A stretch of DNA of 22,116 nucleotides, from contig CAUYUJ010000772.1 in assembly GCA_963575745.1 (NCBI GenBank), positions 87,501 to 109,616 on the forward strand. The letters run 5' to 3'. Both the position numbers and the translations under genes were made by a program. This DNA is from Prorocentrum cordatum (Eukaryota; Sar; Dinophyceae; Prorocentrales; Prorocentraceae). How positions within the stretch are numbered: the first letter of the stretch is position 1; each line of letters opens with the position of its first letter. Shown here piece by piece: positions 1-9,449 of this stretch. The notes below the pieces were generated by a model. It was given only the letters and a program-made list of their open reading frames with translations, did not search any database and was not told the DNA's origin.

Positions 1-493
1 GGGGGTTCTGCGCTATAACCTATTTTAGTAACTAGGGCAACATGGGTCATGACAGCCACGCCTCGGGTTATAGACGACTGCGCCTAAACCGCCAACGCGC
101 AGCATAACGTATTAATTCGCATGCACGAACACATACTAACGCTAATCAGCGTCAGCGCGACGTTAGGTTCTCGCTCCTGACAATTACGAAGAGTTGCAAC
201 CAGTTCGCTCGATGCGGTAATTATGGCGGCGATGATGATGGCGATGGCGACGCAAACGAAGATAATGAACATGACAATGACAAACGATGCATATGCCGAT
301 GACGGACATGCCGATGCCACTAGCTGGTGATGGTGATATTGACGATCATGACGGCCCTCAACACCGTATTCATCACTATCCCTCTTCCTTCCCCGCCCCC
401 CCCCCCCTCGCCCTCCTCGCCCGCGTCTCCCTCGTCGGCCTGATGAGCAGGGCGAAGCCTCTGCAGTGATGGCCGTGATGGGAATGAGCGCAA
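1..493. other. No gene seen; degenerate GAT-rich stretch
   Basis: I see no convincing gene here. Positions about 215-350 are rich in GAT/GATG trinucleotides, and a short C-run lies near 398-408. Open frames on both strands are short and composed of repeat-derived residues, so none is called. Confidence 0.5.
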
Positions 494-1440
494 TCATGAT
501 GATAGGTGCAGGGCGAAACCTGCGCATCTGCACGTTTTACGCATTGGCGCGCCCCGTGGGCAATGCCTCATCCCCGCGCCTGGCAATGCGCAGCGTTCCC
601 CGATGTTATATTGACCACGGCGCGTGGCCCACGCGCTGGCGAGCGCATCCCAAGCGCGCAAAACGCACCGAACCAACCACCTAGCGTCGAACAGCGACCG
701 CGCCCAAACGAAAACTTCTTGGCGCTGACATGCTTCGCGCGCCTCCTCCAGGAGCTTTCGGGTTCGCTTTTTCCAAAAGAACTGCGCGTCAATTTTGCCC
801 CCCTGTTTGAGGGCCCCGCAATTGGCCGCTTTGCGGGCGGCGTAGATCTCGCGCCCGTCGTGGAAGAGGGGTTGCGCGGGCCCGTTGGCCGCGCCGGGGC
901 GCGCCATTGAGGTCGGCGCGGCCTTGGTGGCGAGACCCTTCTGGGAAGTCGAGGCGGCCCTGGAGCTGCCGCCCTGGTTGGGCCTCGCCGCCTTCTCGGG
1001 CCTCGCCGTCGTCTTCTTGAGCCCCGCCACCGCTGCCTGAAGGGGGAAGGGGGAGGCGGGCGGCGGGGCGGGGCGGGGGCGGGGGCGCCTGCGCGGGGAA
1101 GGGGGGGGGCGAGGAAAGGGGGGGGGGATGGAGGAAAACGAAGAGGACGAGGAAGGGGAAGAGGAGAGGCAGGAGGAAGGGGAGGGAGGGAAGAGGGGGG
1201 ATGAGGGCAAGGGAGGGGGGGGGGGGGGGGGCGGGGGGGGGGGGGGCCTTGCGGGGGGCCGCCGCCGAAGGGCGCTTCCGGGCTGGAGGCTCCGAGTCGG
1301 CGTCCTCATCGCCCTCCTCGTCGCCCTCCTCCTCGTCGCCCTTGTGGGCGCCGCGCCTGACGCGGCCCTCCTCCAGCGTCTGCCGCGTGCTGGCCGCCGC
1401 GCAGGGAACGCTTAGCAAGGCGACCCTTGCGAGTCAAGCG
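494..1440 (-). CDS. Possible coding exon(s), minus strand, unknown product
   Basis: I do not recognise the product. Two minus-strand frames show coding-like composition. The upstream part (about 1415 down to 1255) reads as an acidic, Glu/Asp-rich segment containing HKGDEEEGDEEGDED and then a basic PPARKRPSAAAP. The downstream part (about 1040 down to 500) is in another frame and includes KTTARPEKAARPNQ, KIDAQFFWKKRTRKLLEEAR and WARSLFDARWLVRCVLRAW, a mix of charged and aromatic residues not expected from simple repeats. The frame change falls across the long G/C-homopolymer stretch at 1080-1250, so an intron, an assembly length error or decay could explain it. Ends are unknown; the coordinates bracket the coding-like part. 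The alternative is chance openness in GC-rich DNA. Confidence 0.3.
1090..1247. repeat. G-homopolymer-rich low-complexity tract
   Basis: The plus strand is a succession of G-runs interrupted by GAGGA purine blocks, ending in runs of more than ten G at 1216-1246. The purine bias is almost complete. Run lengths are unlikely to be exact in the assembly, and any frame crossing them is unreliable. Confidence 0.8.
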
Positions 1441-1639
1441 CCGCCCCCGCGTTGACCCTGACATGCAGTGTCGAAGCGGGGGCGATGCTGGGCCGCCGAG
1501 GATGCGCTCGCTCAGCCCTTCCCGATGTCGTCGACGCCCCGCGGGCGAACCGCGTCCGCCGATGGCGGCGCCGATGCCGCGCTTGGCAATCCTCGGGGAT
1601 GGGCCAGCCAGGGGAAGGGGATGGGCCGACGAAGGCGAC

Positions 1640-1850
1640 GACGGCGTCGACGGGGGTCGGGGGAGGGTCGCGACGTCGACGACGTCGTCGACGACGGCGG
1701 CGTCGACGACGGCAAATTCGACGCCGTCGTCGACGTCGACGTCGACGTCGTAAATCGCCGACGTCGTCGTCGTCGAAATGTCGCTGGCGCCGACGACGTC
1801 GACAACGACGTCGTCGACGTTGTCGTCGTCGACGTCGTCGCCGCCTTCCT
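1640..1850. repeat. CGTCGA/GACGTC palindromic microsatellite
   Basis: The tract is made of GACGTC, GTCGAC and CGTCGT hexamers, many of them self-complementary. It contains a perfect inverted repeat: 1701-1713 pairs with 1723-1735 (13 bp) around a 9-nt spacer. On either strand it translates to Val/Asp, Arg or Thr/Ser repeats in different frames, so I do not treat it as independent coding evidence. Confidence 0.75.
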
Positions 1851-1855
1851 CGCCC

Positions 1856-2236
1856 TCATCTTCTGGACCCTCCGACATTTGGTGCGTCTCCCATCCTCCC
1901 CTCCCCCTGCTCCTCCTCGACCTGCCCCTCCTCCTCGTTCCTCCCCCTCCTCCTCGATGTCACGCGGCCCGAGCACGCCGCCCCCGTTGCGGCTGCAGGT
2001 GCAGCTAGCGCAAGCTGCCCAGGCAGCAGGGCGAGCCCCTGCTGCGACTGTGGCTGCGGCTGGCGCAGACCAAGCTGCTGCTGCCGCGGCTGGCGCCGGC
2101 CCCGGAAGTAGCGCCGCAGAGGCTGGCCCTGGCGCGGCGCGCCGTAGAGCGCGCGCTGAGTTTCTGCGCACCTCGGGCGATCGAAGATTTGGATTGTCGG
2201 CGTCGTCGGGCCCTTGTCGGCACGGCCGCCGAACAT
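1856..2236 (-). CDS. Possible exon fragment, minus strand, unknown product
   Basis: The minus-strand frame beginning with ATG at 2236 contains GGRADKGPTTPTIQIFDRPR and then ETQRALYGAPRQGQPLRRYF, followed by Gln/Ala-rich sequence. The few codons before the ATG read VAGAIAGA, giving a glycine-zipper-like GAIAGAMFGG, but a stop lies just upstream. The 3' end runs into low-complexity Glu/Gly codons. It lies between the other minus-strand coding-like segments and could be an exon of the same gene. Function is unknown and chance openness is not excluded. Confidence 0.2.
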   Translation of the reverse strand: MFGGRADKGPTTPTIQIFDRPRCAETQRALYGAPRQGQPLRRYFRGRRQPRQQQLGLRQPQPQSQQGLALLPGQLALAAPAAATGAACSGRVTSRRRGRNEEEGQVEEEQGEGRMGDAPNVGGSRR

Positions 2237-2383
2237 CGCGCCAGCGATCGCCCCGGCAACTCATCTCGCAAACGACCCGCGGCCCACGGCGGACACGGGG
2301 TCGCCCCTGCAGGCCCCGCGGCTGCCCCTGCACGGTAGCTTCGCACTCACCCCAGCTATCATGAGCTCGCTGATGGGGCAAAT

Positions 2384-2752
2384 TCATGACTGGGTACCGC
2401 CCTTGTAAGCCTCGGCCCAGATGGCAGGGCAAAGGAGACGGGGCTCCTCTTGGCTGCTGGGGTAGGTTTTGGCAGCCCCCCAATGGGGCAGATGGAACTG
2501 CTTGTTGCGCTTCTTCGGCGCCGTTACCTCGTCGGTCAGATCATGTCTCTTGCGCGGCGCGTCGGAGGCGTCTACCGCCGACCTCGCACCAAGCCAAAAT
2601 GCGAACCACTTGAATATACACCACAAGTGCCGCGTTGGTGGCTCGTCCGGGCTAACGGGCCCCAACTCGCCCATGTGCTGCGCGAGCTCGCGAAGCGCCT
2701 CTGGCCACCCCATGTCGGGGTTGCGGGATGCCCCCCACACTTGAGCCTTCAT
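2384..2752 (-). CDS. Possible exon, minus strand, unknown product
   Basis: This 122-residue minus-strand frame is free of obvious repeats and has mixed composition. It contains MGWPEALRELAQHMGELGP, RHLWCIFKWFAFWLGARS and KRHDLTDEVTAPKKRNK. Several Trp/Phe residues and alternating charge suggest a real peptide, but I recognise no family. It overlaps the next upstream minus-strand segment by 4 bases near 2750, where a splice junction or frameshift could join them. The opposite strand is also open here, which lowers confidence. Confidence 0.35.
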   Translation of the reverse strand: MKAQVWGASRNPDMGWPEALRELAQHMGELGPVSPDEPPTRHLWCIFKWFAFWLGARSAVDASDAPRKRHDLTDEVTAPKKRNKQFHLPHWGAAKTYPSSQEEPRLLCPAIWAEAYKGGTQS

Positions 2753-3489
2753 GGATCGATAGAAACACAGGCGCGACTATTTATTGTGCGCTGAAGGTCT
2801 TGCGGCTGACGGGGGCCTGCGGGCAGCGGCAGCCGACTGGAGCCACTGGATGGAGGCGAATCGGCTGGGGCCACGGCCACGGCTGCAGCGCATTGGCTGG
2901 GCGAGTCGGCTGCTGCCCCGCTCGCGGTCACGGCTGCTGCGGCTTGGCTGGATGGGCGCGCGGGCGTTGCGTTGGTTGGCTGCCTCTGCGCGTCCAATGG
3001 CGCTGGGGGTGGCCCAACTGGGCGCGGGCGGCAGTAGGGGCCGATGTTCGCTGCCTTCGCCCTGGCGGCCATCAGAATCTCGCGCTGCTCCGCCGCGCCG
3101 CCTAAAGGGCTCGAGGACGCCATCTTGAGAGGCACCCTGCCCTCAGCCATTGGGGCGGGCGCAACAGCGCTCAAGATCTGTTTGACATCGCGCGCCGCAG
3201 ACTCCAAATCGGGCGCGCCCGCGGAGCCACGCGCGCGCAAGGAATCGAGCATCTCCTCCGCCGCAGGAACGACTTCGGCCACGGCAGCTGATCGATGGTC
3301 TGGCGCCCGGCGCCAAAAGCAAAAGCGGCGGCGAACCGCGGGCGCGGGCGGGGGAAGACATATCGATTGGGACCCTTCCGACTGGAACGGAACCCGTTGC
3401 CAAATCCGCCTCACTCGCGTCGGCGTCGGGCGAGGGAGAGGGCTGTAGCGCAGGGGCGAAGCCTCCGGACGCTGCTGATGCTGCAGCAA
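2749..3489 (-). CDS. Possible exon, minus strand, Ala/Pro-rich, unknown product
   Basis: The minus-strand frame gives about 246 residues. The most protein-like part is around 3270-3040, with VVPAAEEMLDSLRARG, DLESAARDVKQILSAVAP and EQREILMAARAKAANIG, a helix-forming region. The rest is Ala/Pro/Ser-rich. Around 3450-3350 another minus frame reads more naturally (SPSPDADASEADLATGS), so a frame change or splice site may lie near 3350. Its 5' side abuts a G-run and the GT-rich satellite. No domain is recognised. Confidence 0.35.
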   Translation of the reverse strand: MLQHQQRPEASPLRYSPLPRPTPTRVRRIWQRVPFQSEGSQSICLPPPAPAVRRRFCFWRRAPDHRSAAVAEVVPAAEEMLDSLRARGSAGAPDLESAARDVKQILSAVAPAPMAEGRVPLKMASSSPLGGAAEQREILMAARAKAANIGPYCRPRPVGPPPAPLDAQRQPTNATPARPSSQAAAAVTASGAAADSPSQCAAAVAVAPADSPPSSGSSRLPLPAGPRQPQDLQRTINSRACVSIDP

Positions 3490-3499
3490 GGATATAAGC

Positions 3500-4436
3500 G
3501 GGGGGGGGGGGGGTAATGGGAGGATCGGTCAAGGACCCAGGGGGGGGCGGGGGGGGGCGTGCGTGCGTGCGCGTGTGGGTGTGTGGTGGTGGTGGTGGTT
3601 GGTGGTGGTGGTGGGGTGGTGGTGGTGTGGGTGGTGTGGTAGTGGTGGTGGTGGTGGTGGTGGGTGTGTGCGTGTGTGTGTGTGTGTTTGTGTGTGTGTG
3701 CGTGAAGTGCGTGTGTGTGTGGTGGCGTGTGTGTGTGCGTCTGTGTTGCGTGTGTGTGTGTGTGTCGTGTGTGTGCGTTGTCCGTGTGTGTGTGTGTGTG
3801 TGTTTATTGTTGTTTGTTGTTGGTGGGTGGGTGTGGGTGGTGGTGGGTGAGGTGGCCGGTGGGTGGTGGGTGGGGTGGGGCGGTTGTGTGTGTGTGCGTG
3901 CGTGCGTGTGTGTGTTTGTGTGCGTGTGCGAGAGCGTGTGCGTGTGCGTGCCCGTGTGCGTGGTCGTGCGCGTGTGTGTGTGTGTGTGCGTGTGCGCGTG
4001 CTTGTGGCGCGTGCGCGTGCGCGCGCGTGCGCCTGCGTGCGCGTGCGTGTGCGTGTGCGTGTGCGCGTGCGCGTTCGCGTACGTGTGCGTGTGCGCGTGC
4101 GTGTGCGTGTGGCGTGTACGTGTGCGCGTGCGTGTGCGAGTGCGTGTGCGTGTGCGTGCGCGCGCGCGTGCGCGTGACCCTGGACTCCGTCCATGTGAAC
4201 TAGCGTGTCCCGTGTGTGCGTGTGTGCGTGCGTGTGCGCGGTGCGTGCGTGCGTGCGTGCGCGTGCGTGTGCGTGTGCGTGTGTCGTGTGCGTGTGGCAC
4301 TGTGCCGTGTGCTTGCGCGGCGCTCGTGCGCGCGCGTGCGATGTGCTGTGCGTGTGCGTGTGCGTGTGCGGTGCGTGTGCGCGCGCGTGTGCGTGCGCGC
4401 GCGCGTGCGTGCGCGTGCGCGCGCGCGCGTGTGCGA
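3500..4436. repeat. (GGT)n to (GT)n to (GTGC)n compound microsatellite
   Basis: After G-runs at 3501-3513 and 3541-3558 the plus strand passes through GGT-rich sequence (about 3582-3665), then GT dinucleotides with GCGT interruptions, then GTGC/GCGC-rich sequence to about 4436. Most of 3666-4436 is alternating purine-pyrimidine, the composition that favours Z-DNA. All three frames on both strands are long and open, giving Val/Cys or His/Thr/Arg repeats; these are artefacts of the repeat. Confidence 0.95.
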
Positions 4437-5394
4437 ACTCGCATGTGAGCAGAAATCCGCATGATTTGGTATGTGTATCTGTTCAGTGACTGAACCCGGC
4501 TTGATGTTCGGTTGACGCGAGACGCCGCGTTAACAGGAAATGTGCGTTGTCCTATGGTTTTATGACTCTAGCGAGTTCGCACAGGGGAACGCATGTGTTT
4601 CTGCGATTTCATCACGTCGCCGCGCCTCTTCCCCTGGGGTCCTGAAGAGAGCTCGCGTTGCTGTGGAATTGCAGCTGCCTCCTTTGGGCAGTAGATGAAA
4701 CTGCCCCTTTTGGGACTAGTTGCAGCTGATGACACCTGGCTTCCCGGAGGGGCGCATGGGATATCTTGGGGTCCGTTCGCGGCCCTCTTGGCGGCCCTCT
4801 TGGAGCCCCGGGCAAGCCCCGAGGAAAGGGCTCCAAGGGGGTTCGAACTGCAGGTGTCGGGCCAGGGCGGGGGGGGGGGGGGCTCTTGGGCCCCCCCCGC
4901 GGCCCTCTTTGCCCCCCCCCAAGCGCCCCCCTCCGCGCGCGCCGCTCGGAAGCTCGCACCGCGCGCTTTTTGCGCAGTCGAACGAGGCGCAGCAGGTCGG
5001 ATGCGCACCGTGGAAAGGGGGCGGGGGGGGGGGGGGCGCGGGGGGGCCAGAGGGGGGGAAGAGTAAGAACGCCAGTAAGAGTCGCAGGACGGCGCCCAGC
5101 GACGACGAGGCAGGAGGGGGAGGGGAGGGGGATGGGGGGGGGGGAACGCGCGCCCTACGACGACGTCGGGGCCGCGTCGTCCTCCCACCGCCCGTCGGTC
5201 CGTCTATCTCTGCCCATCCGCGGACTCTGGCCCCCCCCGCGGGAGGAGGGGGGGGGGGGGGCAGGAGGGAAGGGGCGGGGCGGAGGGCCCGAGGACCAGG
5301 CACCACAGCCCCACGCCGCGTCGCCCTTCCTGCGGCGGGGGAGGGTGGGCGGGGGGGGGGGGGGGGGGCGCGCCGAGAGGCGGCGGGCGTCGTG
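4437..5394. other. No gene seen; GC-rich spacer with G/C homopolymers
   Basis: 4437-4740 is complex sequence without a convincing open frame. It includes a small perfect palindrome, TTCAGT-G-ACTGAA, at 4482-4494. From 4740 a CTTGG/GCCCTC low-complexity stretch appears, followed by alternating G-runs and C-runs (4867-4882, 4891-4900, 4912-4920, 5019-5045, 5134-5143, 5230-5261, 5349-5368) that could form G:C hairpins or G-quadruplexes. Open frames here depend on run length and are not called. Confidence 0.6.
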
Positions 5395-5565
5395 TTCTCC
5401 TCCCCTCGTCGTCGTCGTCATCGCCGTCCTCCTCGTCGCCCTCGTCGTCGTCGTCGTCCTCGTCGTCGGCTTCGTCGTCGTCCTCGTCGTCGTCGGCGTC
5501 GTCGCCGGTGTCGTCGTCGTCGTCGCCCCGCCCCTCATCGCGGTCGTCGCCGTCGCGGTCGCGGC
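5395..5565. repeat. (CGT)n-type trinucleotide microsatellite
   Basis: The plus strand is dominated by CGTCGT and CCTCGT trinucleotides, with GCC interruptions. It resembles the CGT-based tract at 1640-1850 but lacks the frequent GTCGAC palindromes. Translation gives Val/Arg/Ser or Asp/Glu repeats depending on frame. Confidence 0.85.
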
Positions 5566-5635
5566 CCATCGTCTCGGCGCCGCGACAAAAACCTCGAAGC
5601 CTGAGGGGCGGCCCGTGCCGCCACCCCTAAAATGG

Positions 5636-5865
5636 TTGAAACGGGGCGCGCGGGAGAGACGGGGGGCACGGGGCGCGCAAAAGAGACGGAAGGGGCGAGA
5701 CGCGCGGGAGAGACGGAAGTGCACAGGGCAAACTGGCGAGACGGGAGACGCGGAAGACACAGAAGAGACGGAAGACACGGGACGCACTGGAAAGGGAGAG
5801 GACAAATAACACGCAGGAGAGATGAAAGACACGAAACACACATGGGAGACGGGGGGCACGAGACG
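5636..5865. repeat. Degenerate GAGACGG / GAAGACACG minisatellite
   Basis: Short purine-rich units such as GAGACGGGGGGCACG, GAGACGGAAG and GGAAGACAC recur at roughly 9-15 bp spacing. Units are irregular and diverged. The plus strand is nearly pyrimidine-poor except for single C and T positions. Confidence 0.6.
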
Positions 5866-5931
5866 GGCGCTGGCCTATTCCGCCCCCCTGCTGGGCTCGA
5901 TGGTTGCTTTTATCCAACTAAACTGACGACG

Positions 5932-6096
5932 TACCACGCGACCCATGAGCGACCACGACGTCGCGCGCGGGCCCCCGAGCAAACCTTCGATGACAACCTG
6001 CAAAAACAACAGAGGCAGTGTACACTGCGAGCAGCAGATGGAACTGAGCAGACATGAAAAAATACCGCGCGACCCATGAGCGACCGCGATGTCGCG
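5932..6096 (+). repeat. 34-bp direct repeat, two copies 131 bp apart
   Basis: 5932-5965 and 6063-6096 match at 31 of 34 positions. Both contain CGCGACCCATGAGCGACC. The 97 bp between them is complex sequence. The second copy sits about 50 bp before the start of the GCCTAA array. Confidence 0.8.
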
Positions 6097-7059
6097 AGCC
6101 CCTAAGCCAGGGCCCCGCGCAGGAGCCAGCCTGAGCAATGCGCCCTCACTCCCTCGCCTAGACCTGAGCCTAAGCCTAAGCCTAAGCCCAAGCCTAAGCC
6201 TAAGCCCAAGACGAAGCATGAGCCTGAGCCTAAGCTCAATCCTAAGCCTAACGAGGCATAAGCCTAAGCCTAAGCTCAAGCCCAAAGCTAAGCCCAAGCC
6301 CAAGCCTAAGCCTAAGCCTAAGACTCAGCCTAAGTTGAAGCCTAAGCCCAAGCCTCAGCCTAAGCCCAAGCCGAAGCCTAAGTCCAAGCCTAAGCCTAAG
6401 AATAATCCCAAGCCTAAGCCTAAGCCGAAGCATTAGCCTAAGCCTAAGCCTAAGCTTAATCTAAGCCTAAGCCTAAGCCTGAGCTAAGCCTAAGCCAAGC
6501 CTAAGCTGTGCCTAAGCTAAGCCCAAGCCTGAGCCTAAGCTAAGCCTGTGATAAGCTTATGCTAAGCTTATGATAAGCTTAATGTAAGCCTAAGCCTACG
6601 CCTAAGCCTAACCCCCCAGCCCAAGCCTAAGCCTAAGCCTAAGCCTAAGCCTACGCATAAGCCTAAGCCTAAGCCCAAGCCCGAGCCCAAGCCTAAGCTT
6701 AAGCCTGGGCGTCAGCCCAAGCCTCAGCCTAAGCCTAAGCCTAAGCTCAAGCCTAAAGCCTAAGCCTACGCCCAAAGCCAAAGCCTAAGCCCAACCCTAA
6801 GCCCAAGCCTAAGCCTAAGCTCAAGCCTAAGATCAAGCCTAAACCTAAGCCTGAGCCTAAGCATCAGCCTAAGCCTAAGCCGAAGCATAAGCCTAAGCCT
6901 AAGCCTTCGCCTAAGTCTAAGCCTAAACCTAAGCTGTGCCTAAGATAACCCTAAGCGAAGCTTAAGTTGAGCCTAAGCGAGCCTAAGCGAAGCCTAATCA
7001 TAAGCCTAAGCATAAGCCTAAGCATAAGCCTAAGCATAAGCCTAAGCATAAGCTTATGC

Positions 7060-7177
7060 TAAGCCTACGATAAGCCGATGACAAGCCTAAGCTAAGTCTA
7101 AGCTAAGCCTAAGCCTGATCATAAGCCTAGACATAAGCCTAAGCCTAAGCCTAAGCCCCCAGCCCAAGCTTAAGCCT
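7060..7177 (+). repeat. Higher-order module within the GCCTAA array (copy 1)
   Basis: This segment shares with 8697-8818 the order: a TAAGCCTA(C/T)GATAA block, CCGATGA, several AAGCTAAGCCTAA units, CATAAGCCTAG, then a 26-bp stretch identical at 7152-7177 and 8793-8818 that includes CCCCCAGCCCAAGC. A related but shorter version lies at about 6545-6635. Confidence 0.7.
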
Positions 7178-8696
7178 ACGCCAAATCCTAAGCCCAAGCC
7201 TAAGCCCAAGCCTAAGCCTAACCCTAGGCCTAAGCCCAAACCCAAGCCTAAGCCCAAGCCTAAGATAAGCCTGAACCCAAGCCTAAGCCCAAGCCTGAGC
7301 CTAAGCCGAAGCCTAAGCTCAAGCCTAAGCTTACGCCTAAGCCTAAGCCTAAGCATAAGCACGATCATAAGCCTAGTCCCACGCCTAAGCCCAAGCCTGA
7401 GCCTAAGCCGAAGCCTAAGCCTACACCCAAGCCTGCTCCTAAGCTTAAGCCTAAGCCTAAGCCCAAGCCTACGCCTAAGCCTGCGCCCAAGCTTCAGCCC
7501 AAGCCGAAGCCTCAGCCTAAGCTCAAGCCTAAGCCTAAGCCTACGCCTAGGCTTAAAGCCTAAGCCTAAGCCCAAGACTAAGCCCAAGCCTCAGCTAAGC
7601 CTAAGCCTAAGCATAAGCGAATTCTCAAGCCTAGGCCTAAGCCTACGCCTAGGCTTAAAGTCTAAGCCTAAGCCCAAGGCTAAGCCTAAGCCTAAGCATA
7701 AGCCCAATCTCAACCCCAAGCCTAAGCCTTAGCCTAAGCCTTAGCATAATGCCTAAGCCCAAGCCGAAGCCTAAAGCTTAAGCCTAAGCTTGGGCACCAG
7801 CCTAAGCCTGAGCCCAAGCCCAAGCTTAAGCCTAAGCCTACGCCTACGCCCGAGCTCAAGCCTAAGCCTAAGCCTAAGCCTAAGCCTCAGCTCAAGCCCA
7901 AGCCTAAGCCTAAGCTTAAGCCTGAGCCTAAGCCCAAGCCCAAGCCTAAGCCTAAGCCCAAGCCTAAGCTCAAGCCTAAACCTAAGTCTAAGCCCAAGCC
8001 TAAGCCTAAGCCAAATCATAAGCCTAAGCATGAACCTAAGCCCACAACTCAGCCTAAGCCTGAGCCTAAGCCCAAGCCTCAGCCTAACTAGGCCTAAGCC
8101 CAATCCTAAGCCTAAGCCCAAACCTAAGCCCACGCCTAAGCCTAAGCCCAAGCCTAAGCCTCAGCCTAAGCGTAAGCTAGGCTTAAGCCCAATCCCACGC
8201 CTAAGCCTAAGCCGAAGCCTAAGTTCAAGCCTAAGCCTAATCTTAATCTAAAGCCTAAGCATAAGCCGAAGCCTAATCTTTCGCCCAAGCCCAAGCCTAA
8301 GCATAAGCCTAAGCTAAGCCTAAACAAAGCCTAAGCTAAGCCTGAGCTGAGCCTAAGCTGAGCCCAAGCTAAGCCTAAGCTGAGCCTAAGCTAAGCCCAA
8401 ACCTAAGCCTAAGCTAAGCCTATGAAAAGCTTATGACAAACCGAATCTAAGCCTAATGCTAAGCCTGAGCCTAAGCATAAGCCGAAGCCTAAGCCCAAGC
8501 CTAAGCCTAATCCTAAGCCCAAGCATAAGCCTAAGCCCGAGCCTGAGCCCAAGCCCAAGCCTAAGCTTAAGCCTAAGCCTAAGCCCAAGTCGAAGTTCAA
8601 TCATAAGCCTAAGCCTTAGCCTACGCCTAAGCCTAAGCTAAGCCTAAGCTAAGCCTAAGCCTAAGCAAAGCCCACGCTAAGACTAAGGCAAGCCTA

Positions 8697-8818
8697 TGCT
8701 AAGCCTATGATAAACCGATGATAAGCCTATGCTAAGCCTAAGCTAAGCCTAAAGCCTAAGCCTAAGCATAAGCCTAGGCATAAGCCTACGCCTAAGCCCC
8801 CAGCCCAAGCTTAAGCCT
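8697..8818 (+). repeat. Higher-order module within the GCCTAA array (copy 2)
   Basis: This is the diverged second copy of the 7060-7177 module, displaced by 1641 bp. It shows that segments larger than the hexamer have been duplicated inside the array. Confidence 0.7.
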
Positions 8819-9140
8819 AGTCCACATTACAAGATTAAGCCCAAGCCTGAGCTTAAGCCTAAGCCTAAGTTTAAGCCTAAGCTCAAGCCCAAGCCTAAGC
8901 CTGAGCCTAAGCTAAGCCTAAGCATAAGCCGAAGCCCAATCCTAAGCCCAAGCCTGAGCCTAAGCCTAAGCCTAAGCTCAAGCCCAAGCCTAAGCCCAAG
9001 CTAAGCCTAAGCCTAAGCCCAAGCCCAAGCCTGGGCCTGAGCCTACGCCTAAGCCTAAGCTCAAGCCTAAGCATAAGCCCAATCATAAGCCTAATCCCAC
9101 GCCTAAGCCCAAGCCTAAGCCGAAGCCGAAGCCTACGCCC

Positions 9141-9449
9141 GCGCGCTCCCCCTGGAATGCTCGGGGGCACTCCACTGCGGCCTGGAACCGTGGAGGCCTG
9201 CTGCTGCCCCCTTGCGGCCAGCGCCGCTTGCGACGGCCGACCTCGTGCGGGGGGGGCGAAAAAAACAACAAAAAACAACACATGTGTTTTGGTGTTTTTT
9301 TCCCCCCCCCCCCTCCCCCCCCACCCACCACCCACCACCACACGAACCCCCACCATCATCACTGCCCTGACGGAGCGGGCGCCCACGGGACGGCTGAGAG
9401 AGCGAGGTGAGGGAACGTGTGGAGGGTAATGGAGAGCCCGAGTATGCAT
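9141..9449. other. No gene seen; spacer with C-run
   Basis: This is complex GC-rich sequence with an A-rich patch (9259-9280) and a C-run of ten or more near 9302-9330. Open frames on both strands run out of neighbouring repeats or through the C-run, and I see no supported gene. Confidence 0.5.

Larger units (their letters stand above)
6148..9140 (+). repeat. Degenerate (GCCTAA)n array, about 3 kb; TTAGGC on the other strand
   Basis: Hexamer units of GCCTAA dominate from 6148 to about 9140. Common variants are CCCAAG, AAGCAT, AAGCTT and AAGCTAAG, the last a shorter unit. The C-rich strand is on plus throughout. The opposite strand reads TTAGGC, the telomere hexamer of nematodes. Degeneracy is high and no long perfect run exists, so this is not a fresh telomere end; an interstitial or satellite array fits better. 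Open frames here give Leu/Gly/Arg, Lys/Pro or Ser/Leu repeats and are not genes. Confidence 0.95.

Noticed and set aside
3516-4462. Long open frames on both strands in the GT-rich tract
   Set aside because: All frames are open because GT/GC repeats contain no stop codons. The products are Val/Cys or His/Thr/Arg strings.
4838-4862. GGGTTCGAACT looks like a tRNA T-loop
   Set aside because: No matching acceptor stem, anticodon arm or 3' side of the T-stem is present.
7060-8818. Repeats with spacers, considered as a CRISPR-like array
   Set aside because: The sequence is continuous hexamer satellite with no unique spacers and no cas genes.
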